Shown here: piece after piece, positions 34,393 through 43,036 of the stretch
How the letters are laid out: the number at the start of each line of letters is the position of its first letter
Numbering within the stretch: the stretch's first letter is position 1
From: Nonomuraea candida
GTDB taxonomy: Bacteria; Actinomycetota; Actinomycetes; Streptosporangiales; Streptosporangiaceae
Direction of reading: 5' to 3'
DNA: 64,000 nucleotides
NCBI RefSeq assembly: GCF_000725485.1
Contig: NZ_JOAG01000046.1
Span: 9,746 to 73,745, forward strand
Made by a program: the position numbers and the translations under genes
The notes under the pieces: model-generated
The model's input: the letters and a program-made list of their open reading frames with translations, nothing else
Database searches by the model: none
Told to the model about the DNA's origin: nothing

Positions 34393-34763
34393 CTTTTGGA
34401 GTGGTGTGCGGATGGAACACGTGCCGGCCGGCGAGGACGGCCTCTCCCGCGCGCGGCGTGAGGCCGCCGGCGGCGTGGCGGCGGCGCCGGCCACGGCGGG
34501 CGGCCGGATGGGCCTGATGCACGCCCGGACATAGCCCCGCCGGCACGTCGCCGCACCTCCATCCGGCGGCGGACGCCTTTCATCGGCCCGGGGCCGGGCC
34601 GCCGCGATCGCCACCCGCCTCCGGGGCCCGCGCACCCGGGCGCGACGTGACCGTCCGGCGCGTTCCCGCTCAGCCCTTGGCCGAATCCTGAGACGCCCCT
34701 GCGCCCGCCCCGGGCTCCGGGTGAACGTTCGAGTTAGTTACTGTGACAAGGAGTTCATTCATC

Positions 34764-35672
34764 ATGTCCTCTTCCCCCAAGGTCTTCGTGGCCGGCGCCA
34801 CCGGGCTGCTCGGCGGCCAGATCGTCCGGGCCCTTCTCGACCGGGGCGCCTCCGTGCGGGCCCTGGTGCGGCCGGGCGCCGGCGAGGAGAAGAAGCGCGC
34901 CCTGACGGAGCTGCGGGCCGGCGGCCTGGAGGTGGCCGAGGGTGACATCACCGATCCGGCCGAGCGGCTGGCCGAGGCCATCGGTGACGCCACGACCGTG
35001 ATCTCGGCCGTCCAGGGCGGCCCCGACGTGGTCGTGGACGGCCAGGTCAACCTCGCACGCGCCGCGGAGAAGGCCGGCGCCCGGCGGTTCATCCCGTCCG
35101 ACTTCGCCTTCGACCTGACCAAGCTGGACGACGGCGACAACTTCATGATCGATTGGCGACGGCAGGCCGCCGCCGCGCTCGCCGGCTCCGGGCTTGACGT
35201 GGTCTCCGTGCTCAACGGGGCCTTCTACGAGGTGATGACCGGCTTCATGGGGCTCATCGACTGGGAGCAGGGCACCCTGTCCCACTGGGGAGATCCCGAC
35301 CAGCCGCTCGACCTGACCTCGGTGCCCGACACCGCCGCCTACACCGCCGCCGTCGCCCTCGACCCGGCCGCCACCGGCACGCTGCGCTTCGCCGGCGAGG
35401 TCATGTCGATGCGCCAGTTCCACGACGCCGTCCAGCGCGGCTCGGGCCGCACGCTGCGCCTGCGCCACCTGGGCAGCGCCGACGACCTGCGCGCGGAGAT
35501 CGCCCGCCGGGCGGCGCAGACGGACAACCCGTTCGAGTACGTGGCGCTGCAGTACCAGTGGTGCATGGTGACCGGCAAGGCCAAGTTCGACAGGCTGGAC
35601 AACGCCAGGTATCCGCAGGTCACGCCGCAGCCGCTGGTCGACTTCGTGCGCGCCGGCGCGACCGCGTCCTGA
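34764..35672 (+). CDS. NmrA-like/isoflavone-reductase-type NAD(P)-binding protein
   Basis: A 302-residue protein beginning MSSSPKVFVAGATGLLGGQI, with the GATGLLGG dinucleotide loop, then FIPSDFAFDLTKLD as in NmrA/isoflavone reductase-like proteins. AAGGAG lies 11 bases before ATG 34764. Likely an NAD(P)H-dependent reductase or redox sensor; substrate unknown. Confidence 0.88.
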   Translation: MSSSPKVFVAGATGLLGGQIVRALLDRGASVRALVRPGAGEEKKRALTELRAGGLEVAEGDITDPAERLAEAIGDATTVISAVQGGPDVVVDGQVNLARAAEKAGARRFIPSDFAFDLTKLDDGDNFMIDWRRQAAAALAGSGLDVVSVLNGAFYEVMTGFMGLIDWEQGTLSHWGDPDQPLDLTSVPDTAAYTAAVALDPAATGTLRFAGEVMSMRQFHDAVQRGSGRTLRLRHLGSADDLRAEIARRAAQTDNPFEYVALQYQWCMVTGKAKFDRLDNARYPQVTPQPLVDFVRAGATAS

Positions 35673-35694
35673 CGCGCGGCCCGGCCTTCTCCCG

Positions 35695-35747
35695 TTGACC
35701 AAGCGGACCACAGTCCGGTACGGTGCCAGTATCCGGACTGAGGTCCG
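35695..35747 (+). promoter_or_regulatory. Promoter of the secreted cupin gene with two operators
   Basis: TTGACC (-35, 35695-35700), 18 bases, TACGGT (-10, 35719-35724). CGGAC-CACA-GTCCG (35704-35717) fills the spacer and CGGAC-TGAG-GTCCG (35734-35747) follows the -10. Both share CGGAC-N4-GTCCG; centres are 30 bases apart. This layout is typical of TetR repression. Confidence 0.75.
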
Positions 35748-35777
35748 TTTTGGTTGTGACACTACAGGAGATCAGGC

Positions 35778-36236
35778 ATGCGCAAGAAGCTGTTGCTGGC
35801 CGGCATGGCCGGCGTGCTGGCCCTCATGACTAGCGGGGCGACCGCCTCGCTCGCCGACTCCCGCCCCACGCAGGCGGCGGACCGGGTCATCCACCACTCG
35901 CACAAGGAGAAGGGGTCGCCCTGCGAAGGACTGGAGGGATGCACGTTCGTCCAGCTCAAGGGCGACCCGAAGACCGGCCCGTCGGAGGCGATGTTCACCC
36001 TCAAGGCCGGCACCCCCTTCTCCCCCCACTGGCACACCAGTCCCGAGCACGTCGTGGGCGTCTCGGGAGTCATGTTGTGGCACGTGGAAGGGCACAAGAC
36101 CTACCGGGTAGGCGCGGGCGACTACCTGTACTACCCCTCGAAGGCGGTGCACTGGGGCAAGTGCGCTCCGGGCTCCGACTGCGTCTACTACGTGTACGAC
36201 TCCCGGCCCTACGACTTCCATCCCGCCGAACGCTGA
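35778..36236 (+). CDS. Secreted cupin-domain protein
   Basis: A 152-residue protein with a signal peptide (basic MRKK, hydrophobic core, cleavage likely after TASLADS). The mature part is a cupin: GTPFSPHWHTSPEHVVGVSG carries the His-x-His...Glu metal pattern, and YYPSKAVHWGKCA the second His. Cys pairs suggest a disulfide. The repressible promoter just upstream controls it. Enzyme activity unknown. Confidence 0.85.
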   Translation: MRKKLLLAGMAGVLALMTSGATASLADSRPTQAADRVIHHSHKEKGSPCEGLEGCTFVQLKGDPKTGPSEAMFTLKAGTPFSPHWHTSPEHVVGVSGVMLWHVEGHKTYRVGAGDYLYYPSKAVHWGKCAPGSDCVYYVYDSRPYDFHPAER

Positions 36237-36394
36237 GGAAACGCAGCGCGATCAAGCCCCGGGCGGCGGGCGGAGGTCGGTCCCGTCCTGGGGGGTCCGG
36301 GCTGATCCGGTGGCAGTCACGGCATGCCATCCCCCATCATGACGAAGAGCGATCGCATGCACGCGTATCGTCACCGATCCGAAGGGTGGGCGCC

Positions 36395-38512
36395 GTGGGA
36401 GTTGAGCCGATCGTCGAGGCGGGCACGCAGACGCTTCCCGGCCCCGATCTCGAACACGAGGAGTGGCGCTTCGCCGCGGTGCTGCGTGACGAGGGCGGGG
36501 TGGAGCACCGGCTGACGGCCGGCTTCCAGGTCCGTCGCGTCACCCGTCCCGACGGCGGCCCGCTTGTCGCCCATGGATGCGAGTGGGCGACGTGCGTCCC
36601 CGGGCGGCCCGCGTACCGGGCGTTCACCTGGTGCGACGCGGGCGGGGTCGAGCTGACGCGGCAGGACGCGGGCGACGGGTGGGACCCGCGCGTCGGCGAG
36701 GCGGTCCGCGAGGCGTGCGCGAGCGGGCGGCCGATCCTTCCCGCGCGGCTGCTGCCCGGGCCGGCCGAGGTGACGGCCGACCGCACCCGTCTCGACTTCG
36801 GCGGCGTCGCCGAGCTGCGGGCGCCCGGCGAGGAGGGCTGCCGCGTCGTGCTGCGCGGCGACGGCGACGAGTGGGAGCTGACCGCGCGCCCGCTCAAGCC
36901 GGCCGTGGCGGCGTCCGGCGCGGAGCTCGTCACCCGCCTCGCGGTCGAGGCGACCTGGCGGCGGCCGGAACGCCCGCCCATCCCGCTGACGGGGATCGCC
37001 CTGTACCGCCGCGGGCCGGGCCCGGCCCAGGACGGCCGCGCGCGGATCGCGGTGCACCTGGACAACGGGTGGGACGTGGTGGCCGCGGACGGCCGGCTGC
37101 TGCTGGTCGCGCCCGACGGCGCCCGCACCGACAGCCCCGTCACCCTGGTCCCGGGCGAGAGCTGGATCTCCACGACGACGCTGCACGCCTACCCGATCGG
37201 CTGGCGGATCGAGGCGCCGGGCGCCGGCCTGTCGCTGCGCGTGGCCGCCTGCTTCCCCGAGCAGGAGCGGCAGGCGGCGTTCGGGCTGTCCGCCCTGCTC
37301 GACGCCGCCGTCACGGCCGACGGCGAGCTGCGCGGCGAGCCGGTGAGCGGCGCCGGCTGGCTGGAGATCCAGCCCGATCACCGCATCACCGACTTCGAAG
37401 GGCACGTCGAACGGCTGCGCGACCTCACCCACGCCGAGGTCGTACGCCTGTATCCCGACGAGCCCGACCCGGCCGCCATCGCCACGCTGGCCGGGCTCTC
37501 CCCCGCCGGCTCCTGGCCGGTCGACGCCGTCGCCGGGCCGCTGCACCGCGCGCTGGTCACGCCCGTCCGCCACCTGGCCGACGCGATGGGCAAGGGCTGG
37601 CGCAGCTACGCCGCGCTCGCCGCGATGGAGATGCAGGGCGTCGACAGCGGGCGCTACCGGGCGCTGGCGGCGCTCGTCGAGCTGATGCACACCGCCAGCC
37701 TCATCGTGGACGACGTGGAGGACAACGCGCCGACGCGCCGCGGCCGGCCCGCCGTCCACACGGTGTTCGGGCAGGCCACCGCCATCAACACCGGCACGCA
37801 CGCCTATCTGGTCTTCGACCAGGTGGTACGCCACCTGATGCCCGATGACCCGGACCGGCGGCTGCGGCTCTACCAGGCCTACCTCGACGGCATGCGGCGC
37901 AACCACGCCGGTCAGGCGCTCGACATCGCCGGGCACCACGACGTGATGGAGCTCGCCGTGGCCACCGGTGACGCCGCCGCCGTGCTGGAGCGGGTGCGGA
38001 CCACGCACCGGCTCAAGACCGGCGGGATGGTGCGGGGCGTGGGAGAGTTCGGCGCGATCCTCGCCGGGGCCGGCGAGGAGCTGCTGGCCGCCGTCAGCGC
38101 GTACTTCGAGGCCGTGGGGCTGGCGTACCAGATCACCGACGACGTGGCCGACCTGCGGGCGGTGCTGGCCGTGGACGGCCGTCCCGGCGCCCGCGTCGCC
38201 AAGCTCCCCGGCGAGGACATCCGTGAAGGCAAGGTCACCTACCCGCTCGCCCACGCGATCGCGCGGCTGCCGCGGCACCGGCTGCGGGAGGTCTGGGAGA
38301 TCGTCCGGGCGGGCGGCGCCGATCCGGTCGCGGCGGCCGAGGTCGCCCGCGCCGTGGACGGCTGTGGCGCCATCGAGGCCAGCCTGGCCGACGCGCGCGC
38401 GGCCGTCGACCGGGCGTGGCGGCCCCTGCAGGACCTGCTGCCCGTCAACCACCACACGGTCATGATGCGCGCCCTCGGCCTCTACGCGGCCACCCGTCAG
38501 CTCGACGAGTGA
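36395..38512 (+). CDS. AttH/CrtC-like lipocalin domain fused to a polyprenyl synthetase
   Basis: About 705 residues. The N-terminal ~380 residues read as an AttH/hydroxyneurosporene-synthase-like beta barrel (PGESWISTTTLHAYPIGWRI, then WLEIQPDHRITDF). The C-terminal ~330 residues are a trans-prenyltransferase: first Asp-rich motif DDVED at 439-443, second DDVAD at ~582-586, plus KTGGMVRG. Stand-alone synthases are ~330-350 residues, so the fusion is unusual. GTG 36395 (AAGGGTGGG upstream) is chosen; GTG 36386 and longer frames exist. The end overlaps the convergent MMPL gene by 16 bases. Confidence 0.82.
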   Translation: MGVEPIVEAGTQTLPGPDLEHEEWRFAAVLRDEGGVEHRLTAGFQVRRVTRPDGGPLVAHGCEWATCVPGRPAYRAFTWCDAGGVELTRQDAGDGWDPRVGEAVREACASGRPILPARLLPGPAEVTADRTRLDFGGVAELRAPGEEGCRVVLRGDGDEWELTARPLKPAVAASGAELVTRLAVEATWRRPERPPIPLTGIALYRRGPGPAQDGRARIAVHLDNGWDVVAADGRLLLVAPDGARTDSPVTLVPGESWISTTTLHAYPIGWRIEAPGAGLSLRVAACFPEQERQAAFGLSALLDAAVTADGELRGEPVSGAGWLEIQPDHRITDFEGHVERLRDLTHAEVVRLYPDEPDPAAIATLAGLSPAGSWPVDAVAGPLHRALVTPVRHLADAMGKGWRSYAALAAMEMQGVDSGRYRALAALVELMHTASLIVDDVEDNAPTRRGRPAVHTVFGQATAINTGTHAYLVFDQVVRHLMPDDPDRRLRLYQAYLDGMRRNHAGQALDIAGHHDVMELAVATGDAAAVLERVRTTHRLKTGGMVRGVGEFGAILAGAGEELLAAVSAYFEAVGLAYQITDDVADLRAVLAVDGRPGARVAKLPGEDIREGKVTYPLAHAIARLPRHRLREVWEIVRAGGADPVAAAEVARAVDGCGAIEASLADARAAVDRAWRPLQDLLPVNHHTVMMRALGLYAATRQLDE

Positions 38513-40764
38513 CGCGCGAACGGCAGCCACCAGTTGCGGTCGCCGAACAGCCGCATCAGCGCCGGGACGAGGACGAGCCGGATGAGGGTGGCGTCCAGCA
38601 CGATCGCGACCGCGACGGTGAGCCCGAGCTGCACCAGATGACGGCTGTCGGCCGTGAGCAGCGCCGCGAACGTGGCGACCATGCAGGCGGCGGCCACGGT
38701 GATCGGCCTGGCCGTGTGCGTCAGGCCGTCGGCCACGGCGGCGGTGTTGTCGCCGTGGACCTGGTAGTGCTCGGCGACGCGATGGATGAGGAAGATCTCG
38801 TAGTCGATCGACAGGCCGAACACCAGCGTGAACGCCAGCAGCGGGACCAACGTGTTGACCTCGGCGCCGACCAGGCCGGGAAGGTGGCGGGTGGCCAGGG
38901 TCAGCAGCCCGAACGCGGCGAGGACGGCCAGCAGGTTCATCACGACGGCCTTGACCGGCAGCACGACGCTGCGGAACGTCACCAGCAGGAACACCAGCGA
39001 GCAGCCCAGCACCAGCGGGATCACGGTGCCGAGCTGGGCGGCGGTCTCGTCCATGAGATCGGAGAAGATCATCGTGGGCCCGGTCACGTACACCTGCTGG
39101 CCGGGCGGCAGCGTCGCGGGCGCGAGCCGCCCGGTGATCTGCCGGGCCAGCTCGGTCGTGGCCGGGTCGTCGAGGCTCGTACGCGTGAAGACGATCACGA
39201 CGGTGAGGTCGTGGCCGTTGTCGACGGAGGCGGTCAGCGACACCCTGGGGTCGTCCTTGAGCGCGGCGACCAGCGCGGAGGCGGCGACCGGCGGCGTGCC
39301 GGCGGGGTGCGGCAGCACCACGGCCACGGCCGAGGCGATCCCGTCGGCCTCCATGTGCGCCAGGCCGCGCGCGAAGTCGGTGCCCGCGAGCGCCGGCCGG
39401 TCCAGGTCGAAGCCGAGACGCGCCCCGGTCAGCGGCGCCGCGGCCAGCAGCAGCGCCCCGGAGCAGGCCAGCGTGTAGGCGACGGGGTGGCGCATGAGGT
39501 GCCGGGCCCATCGCGCCCAGCCGTCACCGCCCGCCGGAGCGGCGGCCCGGCGGCGCAAGGACTGCCTGTCGGCGCGGCGGCGGAGAAGCCATCTGTCGGC
39601 GGCGCGGCGGCGGAGGAGCCACCTGTCGGCGGCGCGGCGGCGGAGGAACCACCTGTCGGCGGCGCGGCGGCGGAGGAGCCACCTGTCGGCGGCCACGAGC
39701 AGCGCGGGCGGCAACGTGACGGCGACCGCGGCCGCCACCACGGCCGCCACGCACACCGCCACCGCCATCGTGCGGATCATGGGTGTGCGGACGACCAGCA
39801 GCGCCGCCGACGTGAGCGCCACGCCGAGCGCGCACCAGATCGCCGTGCGCCCGGCGGTGCTCACCGCGGCCCCGGCGGCCTCGTGCCGGTCGTGCCCGGC
39901 GGCCCGCGACTGGCGGTAGCGCAGCAGGATCAGCAGCGCGTAGTCGAGGCCGAGGCCCAGCCCGACGGTGGCCGCCACGGCGAGCATGAACGTGTTGACC
40001 GTCACGCCCAGCAGGCTCGCCACACCCAGCAGGCCGAGGCAGGTCACGGTCACGGCCCCGGCCACCGCCAGCACCGCCGCGGCGGCCCCGATCGCGCCCA
40101 GTCCGGCCGCCAGCGCCAGCAGTGACAGCGGCACGGCCAGCAGCTCCGCCCGCTGGAGGTCGGCCAGGTCGGTCCGTTTGATCAGGGTCAGCAGGGCGCC
40201 CTCGGCCACCACGTGCACCTCGACCCGCCCCCCGGAGGCCCGGTCCGCCGCGTCACCGGCCGCGCGCAGCAGTGACGGCAGCGCCTCCTGCCGAGCCCGC
40301 TGGTCGCCGTTGACGCCGAGGAGCGCGTACACCCGCCGCCGGTCCTGGCCCGGCACGGCGGGCAGCAGCCGCACCCCGCCCACCAGGGGCCGGGCGGCCA
40401 CGGCGCGCGTGGCGTCGTGAAGCGCCCGCTGGTAGGGCCCGTCGGCGTCGGTGAGCGTCGCGGAGGCGAACACCATCAGCATCTGCTCGCCCCCGAGCTG
40501 CGGAAAGCCCTGCTGCAGCAGCCGCGCGGCGTCGGCCGAGCCCGACCCCTCGACCCGGATGGCGGGCGCGGCCGAGCGTTCGACGAGGCCGGGGACCAGC
40601 ACCGCCGACCCGGCCACGAGCACCAGCCACACGGCGAGGACCAGCCGGTGGCGGCGCGCCGCCAGCAGGCCCAGCCGGCACCAGACCGAGCGACGCCTCC
40701 GGTCACCGGCAGCCGGCGGCCCGGGCGCCGGCTCGCCGGTCGGCGCGTCTGAGGACACCGCCAT
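38497..40764 (-). CDS. MMPL-type RND transporter
   Basis: A 755-residue inner-membrane exporter with the MmpL plan: one helix, an extracellular domain, a helix bundle, a second extracellular domain and a second bundle. NTFMLAVAATVGLGLGLDYA and LVFGLSIDYEIFLIHR are the paired proton-relay helices (GLDYA, SIDYE). Family members export lipids and other hydrophobic metabolites. The intracellular loop between halves contains about four copies of a basic AADRWLLRRR unit. ATG 40764 has CAGGAGG upstream. Confidence 0.9.
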   Translation of the reverse strand: MAVSSDAPTGEPAPGPPAAGDRRRRSVWCRLGLLAARRHRLVLAVWLVLVAGSAVLVPGLVERSAAPAIRVEGSGSADAARLLQQGFPQLGGEQMLMVFASATLTDADGPYQRALHDATRAVAARPLVGGVRLLPAVPGQDRRRVYALLGVNGDQRARQEALPSLLRAAGDAADRASGGRVEVHVVAEGALLTLIKRTDLADLQRAELLAVPLSLLALAAGLGAIGAAAAVLAVAGAVTVTCLGLLGVASLLGVTVNTFMLAVAATVGLGLGLDYALLILLRYRQSRAAGHDRHEAAGAAVSTAGRTAIWCALGVALTSAALLVVRTPMIRTMAVAVCVAAVVAAAVAVTLPPALLVAADRWLLRRRAADRWFLRRRAADRWLLRRRAADRWLLRRRADRQSLRRRAAAPAGGDGWARWARHLMRHPVAYTLACSGALLLAAAPLTGARLGFDLDRPALAGTDFARGLAHMEADGIASAVAVVLPHPAGTPPVAASALVAALKDDPRVSLTASVDNGHDLTVVIVFTRTSLDDPATTELARQITGRLAPATLPPGQQVYVTGPTMIFSDLMDETAAQLGTVIPLVLGCSLVFLLVTFRSVVLPVKAVVMNLLAVLAAFGLLTLATRHLPGLVGAEVNTLVPLLAFTLVFGLSIDYEIFLIHRVAEHYQVHGDNTAAVADGLTHTARPITVAAACMVATFAALLTADSRHLVQLGLTVAVAIVLDATLIRLVLVPALMRLFGDRNWWLPFARHSSS
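39541..39690 (-). repeat. 30-bp tandem repeats inside the MMPL gene
   Basis: Four near-identical 30-base units (39571-39690), preceded by a degenerate fifth, encode (A)ADRWLLRRR/AADRWFLRRR in the cytoplasmic loop. Unit length keeps the frame, so copy number can change without breaking the protein. Confidence 0.9.
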
Positions 40765-40845
40765 GATGCCGCCTCCTGGTAAAGAGAGTCCCAAACGTGT
40801 TACAAAATGTAGTCAATCAGATCCGTACAGTTATGAGGAGGATGT

Positions 40846-41457
40846 GTGTCCCAGTCACGCCCCCACCGCGTTCGCGGCCTCGCCGTCGCGGTCGTCGTCG
40901 CCGGTCTCGCGGTGCCGTTCCTGGCCTCCACCGGCTCCGCCGAGACCGTCGCCCGCCCGGCGGCGCCACCGGCCGCCGCACCGGCGGCGGCCGCCACGGC
41001 CGTGCTGAAGTGCGACGTGCGCACCGCGCCCCAGCACCCGATCGTCTTCACCCCCGCGCTGCGCGACGCGGCGGCGCGGCACACCGAAGGGCAGGGCGTC
41101 CTCCTCCTGGAGAACTGCACCTCACCCTCGGGCACGATCACCGACATCAGGTCGGGGCGGCTGGAGGTGAGCGGCAGCGCCACCGCGAGCTGCCGCAGCG
41201 TCGCCGACCTGGCCGCGACCGGTAACGTCACCTGGCGCAACGGCCAGGGCACGAGCGTGGGCACCTCCACGCTCACTGCCTCCCACCCGGGCAGCGCCAC
41301 CCTCGCCGACAACCTGCTGAGCGGCACCGTCGCCGCCGGCCGGCTCAAGGGCCGTTCCTTCAGCGGCACCGGCACCATGACCTCCGACCTCAACCAGTGC
41401 ACCACCCCCGCCGGCTTCACCCAGCTCACCGGCACGGGCCAGATCTCCTTCACCTGA
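40846..41457 (+). CDS. Secreted hypothetical protein
   Basis: A 203-residue protein with an N-terminal signal (basic SRPHRVRG, hydrophobic core, cleavage near STGSAETVA) and an Ala/Pro linker. The mature part is rich in Thr, Ser and Gly, with four Cys (VLKCDVR, LENCTSP, ATASCRS, LNQCTTP), likely two disulfides, and reads as beta strands. GTG 40846 follows GAGGAGG. It is divergent from the MMPL transporter. No family recognised. Confidence 0.8.
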   Translation: MSQSRPHRVRGLAVAVVVAGLAVPFLASTGSAETVARPAAPPAAAPAAAATAVLKCDVRTAPQHPIVFTPALRDAAARHTEGQGVLLLENCTSPSGTITDIRSGRLEVSGSATASCRSVADLAATGNVTWRNGQGTSVGTSTLTASHPGSATLADNLLSGTVAAGRLKGRSFSGTGTMTSDLNQCTTPAGFTQLTGTGQISFT

Positions 41458-41580
41458 CCCCGGCGACCGGAGGAAGCAGCCGAGGCCCAGGCGCGTCGCC
41501 AGGGCGCTGCCGAACGGCAGAGGCACCGTGACGACGGCCCAGAGGCACCGTGGCGACGGCCTGCACGCGGACGGCAAGGA

Positions 41581-41614
41581 CCCTCCGCCCGCCCTCATGG
41601 GGCGGTGCGGAGGG
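41581..41614. terminator. Bidirectional hairpin terminator
   Basis: CCCTCCGC-CCGCCC pairs with GGGCGG-T-GCGGAGGG around a short loop; one T bulges. It lies between the rightward secreted-protein gene and the leftward ROK gene, 16 bases before the latter's stop, and can end both. Confidence 0.75.
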
Positions 41615-41629
41615 CACGCGGTGTGGGGC

Positions 41630-42832
41630 TCAGGCCGGGGAGGGGCGCTGGGCCGCCCAGGCGGTGAGTCCTTCCTCGGTGAGGACGTGGTCGAGGGCGG
41701 TGGCCACGGCTCCGCGCAGGGCCGCGTCGCGGCCGAGGGCGGCGGCGAGCACGGGGGGTGGGTGGGGGCGGCGGAAGCGCATGAGGCCGTGGGTGAGGGC
41801 GGTGGTGAACTCGGGTTCGGCTGCGGCGCGTAGTGATGGCGCCAGGCCGCCGAGGGTGACGACGGCTGGGTCCAGGGCGTTGATCAGGCCGGCCAGGCCG
41901 TGGGCCAGCGCGGTGGCGGTGCGGGCGATGGCGGCGCGGGCGGCCGGGTCGGCGGGGGCGCGGGTGAGGATCTGTTCGGCGTAGGTGCGGGGGTCGGGGG
42001 GTGGAGGCTGGCCGAGGTGGCGGGCGATGGCGCGGCCGTCGACGGTCAGGTCCCAGCAGCCGTGGGCGCCGCAGGGGCAGCGCAGGGCGGGGTCGCCGAA
42101 CGGCAGGTGGCCGAACTCCCCGCCGGCGCCGGTCGCGCCGTGCAGGGGGCGGCCGTCGATGACCAGGGTGCCGCCGATGCCGACCTCCACGGTGAGGTGC
42201 AGGACGGTCGCCGCCGCGGCCGCGGCGCCGTGGCGGGCTTCGGCGAGGCCGGCGAGGGTGGCGTCGTTGCCGATCAGCAGCGGGGTGCGGGGGTCGGGTG
42301 CCAGGGCGGTCAGGTCGACGGCGTCCCAGCCGAGCACGCTGGATTGCACGACGGTGCCGTGTTGCACGGTCGCGGCGATGGCCACGCAGGTCGCCCGGAT
42401 GCGGTGGCCGTAGTGGTGGTGCAGGCGTCGCACCGCCCGGGCGACCGCGGCGATCACGTGCTCGGGGGCGCGGCTGTGGTGTGGTGCGGTGTCGGTGATG
42501 CGGGGCTGTCCGTCGAGGGGTGCGATCGCGCAGCGCCAGTCCTCCTGGCGCAGGTCCACGGCGATGACGAGGGGGCCGTCCGGGTGGGGGGTGAGCACGC
42601 TCGTCGGACGGCCCCGTGACGTGGCGGCGGCCGGGGTCTCGGCGAGCAGGGCGAGGTCGCGCAGCCGGGAGGTGATCTCGGTGGCGGAGCCGGTGCTGAG
42701 GCCGAGCCGGCGCGCGACGGCCGCTCTGGTCACGCCCGGCTCGCGGCGCATCTCCCGCAGCACGGCCAGGGCGCCGCGCCAGCGGAGATGGGTGGCACGC
42801 GCCGGCCCGGTCCGGTCGGGTGGGGTTGCCAT
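41630..42832 (-). CDS. ROK-family transcriptional regulator (NagC/XylR type)
   Basis: A 400-residue protein: an N-terminal winged helix (GVTRAAVARRLGLSTGSATE) and a ROK sugar-kinase-like domain with GEFGHLPFG and the zinc motif CPCGAHGCWD. It should sense a sugar or its phosphate. AAGGGGAACGAC precedes ATG 42832. No sugar transporter or glycosidase is adjacent. Confidence 0.88.
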   Translation of the reverse strand: MATPPDRTGPARATHLRWRGALAVLREMRREPGVTRAAVARRLGLSTGSATEITSRLRDLALLAETPAAATSRGRPTSVLTPHPDGPLVIAVDLRQEDWRCAIAPLDGQPRITDTAPHHSRAPEHVIAAVARAVRRLHHHYGHRIRATCVAIAATVQHGTVVQSSVLGWDAVDLTALAPDPRTPLLIGNDATLAGLAEARHGAAAAAATVLHLTVEVGIGGTLVIDGRPLHGATGAGGEFGHLPFGDPALRCPCGAHGCWDLTVDGRAIARHLGQPPPPDPRTYAEQILTRAPADPAARAAIARTATALAHGLAGLINALDPAVVTLGGLAPSLRAAAEPEFTTALTHGLMRFRRPHPPPVLAAALGRDAALRGAVATALDHVLTEEGLTAWAAQRPSPA

Positions 42833-43036
42833 GTGTCGTTCCCCTTCGTTTATGCTCGGTGGACGAGTTTAATCGAAGGGGGCGCTGTCCGAACGGATCT
42901 CGCGGCGATCTGTCCCTGCCCGCCTCGACCGGCCCGCCTCGGCCGGCCCGCCCGCTCCAGCGCTCGCGGTGAAACGACGCCGTTCCATCGCTGACCATCG
43001 AATGATCCCGCGAATGATCCCGACGAGGAAGGCAGC

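Larger units (their letters stand above)
33985..34763. other. Gene-poor region with repeats, a palindrome and possible tiny ORFs
   Basis: No convincing gene in 780 bases. It holds a 9-bp tandem repeat (34025-34078), a perfect inverted repeat (34373-34392), and short frames with good ribosome sites: ATG 34092 to 34232 (46 codons, GGAGGAA), ATG 34412 to 34534 (40 codons, GGAG) and, leftward, a 40-codon frame from 34356 behind GAGGAG. Their products are Arg/Ala/Gly-rich and match nothing I know; they may be decay products. Confidence 0.5.

Noticed and set aside
35939..36394. N-terminal extension of the AttH/polyprenyl synthetase to 35939
   Set aside because: It would run inside the secreted cupin gene in another frame and adds Arg/Pro-rich sequence with no homology.
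36371..39511. A 1046-codon minus-strand frame across the prenyl synthetase and MMPL genes
   Set aside because: Antisense of two well-supported proteins and no recognisable motif; long open frames on the wrong strand are expected at this GC content.
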